Assembly: GCA_016713985.1 (NCBI GenBank)
Contig: JADJOD010000015.1
Span: 1-64,000, forward strand
DNA: 64,000 nt
Direction: 5' to 3'
From: Lewinellaceae bacterium
GTDB lineage: Bacteria > Bacteroidota > Bacteroidia > Chitinophagales > Saprospiraceae
Part shown: one piece after another, positions 57,899 through 64,000 of the stretch
Layout: the number at the start of each line of letters is the position of its first letter
How positions within the stretch are numbered: the first letter of the stretch is position 1
Notes under the pieces: generated by a model
Database searches by the model: none
Told to the model about the DNA's origin: nothing
Seen by the model: only the letters and a program-made list of their open reading frames with translations
Translations under genes and position numbers: made by a program

Positions 57899-58537
57899 AT
57901 GACCGCTCCGCTTTCCCGTAAAAAAACGCTCACACTGGAAGACCTCGTGCTGCAATTCGGCGCGGTGGAACTGCAAAACCCGCTGAGCAGGGAAACTTTT
58001 ATGACCCTCGCGGACCAATATCCCGATCTGACCCTGGAACGCGATAAAAACGGTATAACCACCATCATGTCTCCTGTAAAAAAAGGCTCCGGAAAAAGGG
58101 AATCTACCCTCAACGGTTTCCTGTTTATCTGGAACCATCAGCATCGTTTGGGCGAAGTTCACGGCCCCTCCAGCGGATTCAACCTGCCCGACGGTTCCTT
58201 CAAACAACCTGATGCCGCCTGGATTTCGAACGAACGCCTCGGTGCGACAAAAGGCGACGACGACGAAGCATTCCTGACCGTAGCGCCCGATTTTGTGGCG
58301 GAAATCCGCTCCGCCACCGACCGACTGAAAAAACTGCAAACAAAAATGACGGACGTGTGGATGGCAAACGGCGTACAACTCGCCTGGCTCATCGATCCGT
58401 ATGACGAAAAAGCCTATATCTATCGTTTGGGCCGGGAAGTAGAACTTGTGGAAGGATTTGCCGGAAAAACCTTGTCCGGCGGAGCCGTGCTGCCGGGTTT
58501 TGAACTTCCCCTCGACGAAATGCGCCGCGACGTTTGA
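57899..58537 (+). CDS. Uma2 family endonuclease-fold protein
   Basis: 212 residues of the Uma2 (DUF820) family, PD-(D/E)xK fold: FKQPDAAWISNERL (active-site Asp region), FVAEIRSATDRLKKLQTKM (E-x-x-S in the ExK position) and YLxxGVxLAWLIDPxxK-like VWMANGVQLAWLIDPYDEKAY. Such proteins are abundant in Bacteroidota and cyanobacteria; many are thought to be relics of selfish or repair nucleases and their role is unclear. It is 47 bp after the PQQ dehydrogenase and may be co-transcribed. Cytosolic. Confidence 0.9.
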   Translation: MTAPLSRKKTLTLEDLVLQFGAVELQNPLSRETFMTLADQYPDLTLERDKNGITTIMSPVKKGSGKRESTLNGFLFIWNHQHRLGEVHGPSSGFNLPDGSFKQPDAAWISNERLGATKGDDDEAFLTVAPDFVAEIRSATDRLKKLQTKMTDVWMANGVQLAWLIDPYDEKAYIYRLGREVELVEGFAGKTLSGGAVLPGFELPLDEMRRDV

Positions 58538-58701
58538 TCCTCTCCTGTTCTGCCTGCTCCCGCCAATTCCAAAGCGATTTTTTGCCAAAATCGCTCCTTT
58601 AAACACAAAAAGTAAGCGAAAAGTAAAAAAACTGCCGACCTTTCGCAGATTAAAATACAATAATCGCCGGTCAACCGGCAAACAAAAACCTTCCCTCGAA
58701 C

Positions 58702-60263
58702 ATGAAAACTTTTCCGGCACTGCTGCTGGGCATATTCTGGATTTGCACGGCATCAAATGCACAATGCCCGACCGGCCCGGTCCTCCTGACCACACAGACA
58801 CAGGTAAATGCTTTCCCGACCAATTTCCCGGGTTGTACTTATCTGAACGTCCGGTTTGAGGTCGCCGGGTCCGGTATTACCGACCTGACGCCGCTCGACC
58901 AACTCACCGGCTCCAGTAACAACTTCTACATCAATTTTAACCCGGACCTCACTTCCCTCAGCGGATTGGAAAACATCACGGAAGTGCTGGGTGACCTGAC
59001 CATCCAGGCGAATCACGCGTTGACCAACCTGCAAGGCCTCGAAGGGCTCGTTATCGCCGACCGGCTGTTAAAAGTAGAGAACAACAACGGGTTGCTCAGC
59101 CTCGACGGGTTGACCGCCGGCGGTATACTGACCAACGTTGGAAGCCTTGTAGTGATAGAAAACGACGCCCTGACCGATATGTGGACCGTATTTGACAACC
59201 TGGAAACCGTGGACGAATACATTCTTTTTAACAAAAACTTTTCCCTGACTTCCATCAATACCATGAACAACCTCACTTCGGTCGGGTGGTATCTGAGTAT
59301 TGAAGAAAATACCGCCCTGACCAGCCTGGATGCCTTCAATAACCTGACGGAAGTTGGTTTGCTGGGCGCTACCTGGGATTTTGAAGTGAATAAACACCCG
59401 AACCTGACCACATTGAATGATTTTTCCAACCTGAGCCTGATCGGCAAAAACTTCAGCATAGCCAACAACATGGCGCTTACGGAAATGTCGTTTCCCAACC
59501 TGAGCTCTATCGGGGGCTTCATGGCGATTACCTCCAATATTGCACTTACTTCACTCACCGGCCTTGGCGATTTTGCCCTCCCCAACGGACCACTTTTATC
59601 ACGGGCAACACGTCGTTGCCGGAATGTGAGGCGCTGGGTATTTGCACTTATCTGGATATGATCCCACCCAAAACCGCCACGATTTCCGGCAATGCGCCGG
59701 GCTGCAATACCCGCACGCAGGTAGAAGACGCCTGCCTGCTTTTGCCGGTTGAACTGGTTTCTTTCAACGCTAAAGAACACGGGGGCGAAGTGCTGCTGAC
59801 CTGGCAAACGGCTTCTGAAAAAAATAACCGCTATTTTGAAGTGGAACACAGCACCGACGGCAGTTTTTTTAAACCGGCGGGACAAGTGACGGGTAAAGGA
59901 ACCACCAGCACGCCGAACACGTATTCCTTCCAACACAACGAAGCGGCCGGAGGTGTCAATTATTACCGCCTCAAACAGGTGGATACCGACGGCCAATATG
60001 CCTACTCGCCCATCGTGCAGGTGGAAATAACCCGGGTTGTTGACCTCGAAATATATCCCAACCCGACTACCGGTTATATCAAATTGAAAGGTGAACTTTC
60101 AGAAGGAATGGCCCGCCTCACCGATATAACAGGCCGGCTGATTTCGGAAAATCCTTTGCCCGACCGATACTGGATCGACCTGACGAGACAACCCAAAGGA
60201 ACGTATCTGCTTGAAATTCAGATGGGTAGTGAAAGTATATTAAAAAAAGTGGTGAAGGAGTAA
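58702..60263 (+). CDS. Secreted leucine-rich type IX protein, one frameshift
   Basis: About 520 residues. Signal peptide (LLGIFWICTASNAQ) from ATG 58702. Tandem receptor-L-like leucine-rich repeats follow (ALTNLQGLEGLVIADRLLKV, SLTSINTMNNLTSVGWYLSI). The frame breaks at TTTT 59594-59597; one extra T restores PLFITGNTSLPECEALGICT. The C-terminus has a fibronectin-like segment (LVSFNAKEHGGEVLLTWQTA) and a type IX sorting tail (LEIYPNPTTGYIKLKGEL). Probably a surface protein in adhesion or binding. Ends three bases from the convergent TPR gene. Confidence 0.88.
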
Positions 60264-60265
60264 GG

Positions 60266-63200
60266 TTACTGGCGATTTAGCCATTCCCTCGCTTTTACCA
60301 AACTTTTGTGCGTCAAACCGGCTTTTTCGAGGTCGTCCCAATCTTTTAAGAGGATATTTTTTGCTTCGGAGAGGTCTTTTTCATTTTTCAGGTATTCTTC
60401 ATATATCTGTTGGGCCCTTTTCCAATCATTGCGATAGAGATAAGAATGGCCGAGATTGGTGCGTGCCAGGTTTTGGGCCGGGTCAAGTGAGCGCGCTTTC
60501 TCCGCATAATATGCAGACTCCTTGTATTGCCGTACGAAGAGATAATACCAGGATAGCGATACGTATTCCGAAACCACCACCGCTTTGAATTGAGCATCGA
60601 AACGTTGCATACTATCCATACTTTCTGCAAGTACGAGGGCGGCGCGGATGGCAATATCATATTGCGCACTATCAAAGGACTTATTCTGTATCTCGAAAAC
60701 GCGACTTACCAAGCGCTCCCATTCAAAATAAAAATCATCGGACTTTACTTTTGCATTTGTGTGACAGGTCACTAACCCTTTATGATAACATTTCAGGGCC
60801 GGGCCATACTGTTGCGCTTCTTCATACCCATAGCCGAATTCTCTTAACTGGTAAGCCAGGTCGGTCAAAAAAGTATCGGTTATTCCTTCGTGCGATTTCC
60901 GGTAAAGGCTGAAGGCTTCATAATGAACCTTTTCCGCGTCCTCAGACTTCCCGTTAGCCATGTAAAATATACCCAGATTGGTGAGCATGGAAATGAGATC
61001 CTCCGTGTATTCTCCGGGATTTTGCTCCTCCAGGTTTCGGTAGATATTTACTGCGCCACGACAGGCTTTTTCTGTCGTCAGAGGGTCTTCCGGGGAAAAA
61101 AATTTGCTGATTTCGAACAGATTGCCGGCGTCATACCAGCCCAATTGTTTTACATCCAACTTCGGGTAAAGATCAAACGCTTCCCGGTAGGCTTTTTCCG
61201 CCTGTGCCTTTTGGCTGTTTTTTTCATAAAATTGACCCAAATCGGAGAGTGTGCGGGCAAGCCTCAGGAGGTGATCGTCCGGATTTTTACCGGCTATCTC
61301 GCGGAGTATATCCACACTTTCTATGTAGAATTTTTCCGCTTTGTCATTTATTTTATGCCTCCTGTAAAATTCAGCCAGGTAAGAAAGGTGAAAAGCCAGT
61401 GTTTTCAGGAAGGCATCGGGGTTTTTATCCGCCAGTTTGCGATAAATATCTATACTCTCTATACCGGCTTTTTCTGCTTTATCCACCCCTTTATTTTTCC
61501 CCATAATATCGCATGATCTCAAAAAGGCAGGATGCCAGGTCTTCGATAAAGACCTCCGAATCTTTCTCCTGTGCCAGTCTGCGCGCCACTTCCAGGGCTT
61601 CTAACCAGGTCTTTTCTTTGTTGTTCACCTTGCTTAGGGAACGGAGGGTTTTGGCCAGTTCCGGCAGAAAAACATCCGGGTTTTGTCGCGCCAGTTTGCG
61701 GTAAATATCTGACGATTCTTCCAGGGCCTTTTCTGCCTGCAAAGGCTGATCATTAAAAATCCCGAAGCGATAAAGGTTTGAAGCCAACTCCGGCATAAAC
61801 ACATCGGGATTTATGTCGGCTAATTTTCGATAAAGACCCAGGGATTCTTCCTGTTCTGCGGTGGCCTGTGAGAATTGTTTGTTTTTACGGTGAATTCTTG
61901 AAAGGGCTTCCAGGCTGCGTGCCAATTCGTCGAGAAAAGCGGCCTGGTTTTCCATAGCCAGTTTTCGGAAAATACGAATACTTTCCTCACAGGCTTTTTC
62001 CGCTTGCTCTGCTTTGCCTGCACGAGCAAAATCATTCCCTAAATCAGTGATCGAGGAGGCAAGGGAGGGTAATTCCCAGGCGTCTTGAAAATTATTTTTA
62101 CGAACCAGGTCTATTGCCTGCATCAGCATTTTTTCCGCCTCTGCAAATTGGGCATTATTAAGATAAAATTTGCCAAGAAAAATCAGCGAATAGGGCTTTT
62201 TTAAAACAGATGCGCGCTCTGCCCACAGGCGGCAAACATCCAGTGCTTCTCCGGATAATTCCTCCGATTTTTGGGCTTTATTGTTATCGCGGTAATACTT
62301 GCTGACGTCGCTAAGTGCGTCGGCTAAAGTTCCGAGATAAAGATCCGGCATTTGCCGCGCCATTTCGCGATAAACGTCCAATGCTTCCAGGTAATATTTT
62401 TCAGCAAGTGTATTCTGCTTGTTATTGGTATAAATTGAGCCGAGTAAACGGAGTGTGGTAGCCAGATCGAACAGGTGAATACCCGGATTTTGGACCGCCA
62501 GTTTGCGATAAATACCCAAAAGTTCCAGGTAAGTCTGCTCAATAAGTAAATCTTGGTTGTTGTACTTTTCCTTAGAATAATAACAAAAGATAAGTTGATG
62601 CAGAGCCTGTGTCAAATGAAATGAAAAGACATCCGGCTTTTCCTGAGCTAAGCGCCGATAAATACCCACACCCTCCAAAAGGGATTTTTCTTCCTGCACG
62701 TATTCATTCATTTTGCCATAAAATGAACCGAGTTTTATCAGTAAATCACCGCGGCGTTCGGGTGTGTTGGACGTTGCCAGCGCTTTTTCCAGAAAAGCAA
62801 TGGCGGCAGGGAATTGCTTTTGCGTGTACAGAAAGTACGTATACTGGCCCAGGTTATTCAGGTTCGATGTATCCAGACGCACAATCTCCCGCAACGTGAT
62901 GCCCACACTGTCCCATTCAAACCGCAACTGGTGTGCATCCACTTTCAGAAGGAGGTTCTGCATCAGTTCTTCTTTGCGGCGGTTTTTTACGGAGTCGCGT
63001 TCGGATGCGACTCTTTTCAGTTCGCCGATGCGTTTTTCTTCCTCCAGAATGTTATTTACCTGCCCGCTGAGGTTGGCATTGCGCCACAGTTGCATCGCGC
63101 CTTCCAGGTCGCCTGCCTGAAAAAGCCGGAAAACATTCTGATACAGCGTTCCGGCGTCATCCAGGTTGATGCGGGCGTACTTGTCGGCCAGGTCGCGGGC

Positions 63201-63755
63201 GAAGGAGTCTAATTGTTCGTACTGACTCTGCAAGAGGGCGGTTTCTTCCTGCAAAGCCTTTATTTTATTTTGATCGGCGTTCGTTTGCTTTTGAAGATTG
63301 ATGAGTTCATTGGTCTTGGCGTTCAGTTTTTTGTTCAGATTTTTTTCAGCTTCGGTGTAACCCGTGTTGTAGTAGCGTCGTTTGGCATCCGTGATGTATT
63401 TGTTGGTTGCCATATGAAGGCGTACCGGAGTGGCCTGCGAAGCGATTGCTTGCAAGGCATCGCTGTTTACCACCTGGTACCCTTCTTTTTTAACTTTGAG
63501 GAGCAAGGGATGCTTTTCCGCAATACCCACAAGTTCCATACGCCATTGGCCTTGCGCGTCGGAGAGTGCATGGCCTTTTCGGGGCTGGGAGCATTCGTCC
63601 ACCTCGGCGAACGCAATGTATTCCACCTTGCCGTTGTCGAACTGACTGTTTTGCACGGTAATAACGCCGTGCAGGGTACTTTGCTGGGAGCGGGTTTCTT
63701 TGGGAGTGAAAAAAGAGAAAACAGGAAGGATAAGAAGGAAGGCGTTGATTTTCAT
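60266..63755 (-). CDS. Very large secreted TPR protein, one frameshift
   Basis: About 1163 residues. A signal peptide (LLILPVFSFFTPKETRSQ) starts at 63755. Then comes a carboxypeptidase-regulatory-like domain (FAEVDECSQPRKGHALSDAQ), a coiled coil (LNKKLNAKTNELINLQKQ), and 20 or more TPR-like units of the kind YRKLAxxNPDVFLPELAxxL, where the scheme DxYRKLA-x-NPD-x-F recurs about every 45-50 residues. The frame breaks at TTTTT 61494-61498; one extra base restores RYYGEKNKGVDKAEKAG. Function unknown; TPRs suggest a periplasmic scaffold, and the NB-ARC/CHAT-associated TPR-12 style repeat suggests signalling. Convergent with the leucine-rich gene. Confidence 0.85.
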
Positions 63756-64000
63756 TGTTTAATTTGGGTTGGAAGAAATTACATCTTATGGCGCTTAACA
63801 TGATAACAGTAAATATTCTTGCACAACTTCCTTTTGCAGGCGCCGAGGCGCCGACTTGTGATCAAATTATGCCCGGACAAAAATAATGCCCTCTCATGAA
63901 ACCCGCCTCGCGTGCCCGCCACTAAAACAACTTTACCCCACCCCGCGCAATCTCGCTCCAAACCCGTACCTTTGCGCTCTTTTTCAAAAACACAATCGGA
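63756..64000. other. Intergenic right edge
   Basis: 245 bp, no gene. The last 70 bp contain ACCTTTGCG at 63968-63976 region, similar to TAnnTTTG -7 boxes seen elsewhere, so a gene beyond the window may begin just to the right. Confidence 0.4.

Overview
The window looks like a chromosomal piece of a free-living, polysaccharide-degrading member of the Bacteroidota, probably of the Saprospiria/Chitinophagia type. Grounds: two SusC/SusD outer-membrane uptake pairs, a SusE/F-like lipoprotein, several very long secreted proteins with type IX secretion C-terminal tails, TAnnTTTG-type -7 promoter boxes, frequent GTG starts and no clear Shine-Dalgarno sites. GC content looks to be in the low-to-mid fifties. 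No plasmid, phage or ribosomal RNA genes were seen.

Layout. 0-0.8 kb: a non-coding stretch with a ten-unit 21-bp dyad array, then tRNA-Cys with its terminator. 1-9 kb: a sodium/solute symporter, a DUF885 lipoprotein peptidase, two frame-broken genes, a peptidoglycan hydrolase and a GNAT acetyltransferase. 8.7-9.9 kb: small toxin-antitoxin-like genes (DUF4160, DUF2442, DUF5615, DUF433). 10-13.5 kb: fused isobutyryl-CoA mutase IcmF carrying four perfect palindromes in frame. 13.6-21 kb: two large type IX secreted proteins sharing a C-terminal module, separated by a methyltransferase gene and a MITE. 21.4-28.6 kb: cystathionine gamma-synthase/lyase, a split transketolase whose halves are separated by a degraded ATPase/TOPRIM gene and a uracil-DNA-glycosylase-like gene, then leucyl aminopeptidase. 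28.8-36.7 kb: JmjC/cupin protein, amidase, transglutaminase-like protein, a two-gene ATPase plus putative PD-(D/E)xK nuclease module, and an ABC-F ATPase preceded by a heptanucleotide repeat. 36.7-46.9 kb: AraC regulator, phytanoyl-CoA dioxygenase-like protein, and a polysaccharide utilisation locus (SusC, SusD, SusE/F, GH53 galactanase). 47-55.5 kb: trmB, superoxide dismutase, a second SusD/SusC pair, a membrane acyltransferase and folE. 55.7-64 kb: PQQ dehydrogenase with a haem c domain, a Uma2 nuclease-fold protein, a secreted leucine-rich protein and a very large TPR protein.

How the genes fit together. The SusC/D/E genes with the GH53 enzyme form a galactan-side-chain (pectin arabinogalactan) uptake locus. 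The IcmF, transketolase, cystathionine synthase/lyase and folE genes are housekeeping metabolism. The best candidate for an undescribed system is the overlapping ATPase/nuclease-like gene pair at 32.2-34.2 kb. A second theme is the large number of perfect inverted repeats of unrelated sequence, both intergenic and in frame inside a gene.

Caution on reading frames. At least a dozen genes are broken by what looks like one missing base, usually in a short homopolymer, with intact protein on both sides. The most economical reading is uncorrected indel error in the assembly, so these genes are listed as single coding regions with the shift position given. Only the transketolase-island ATPase (with an in-frame stop, a ruined P-loop and internal loss), the short BNR gene and possibly the gene at 4.8-5.7 kb look like true relics.
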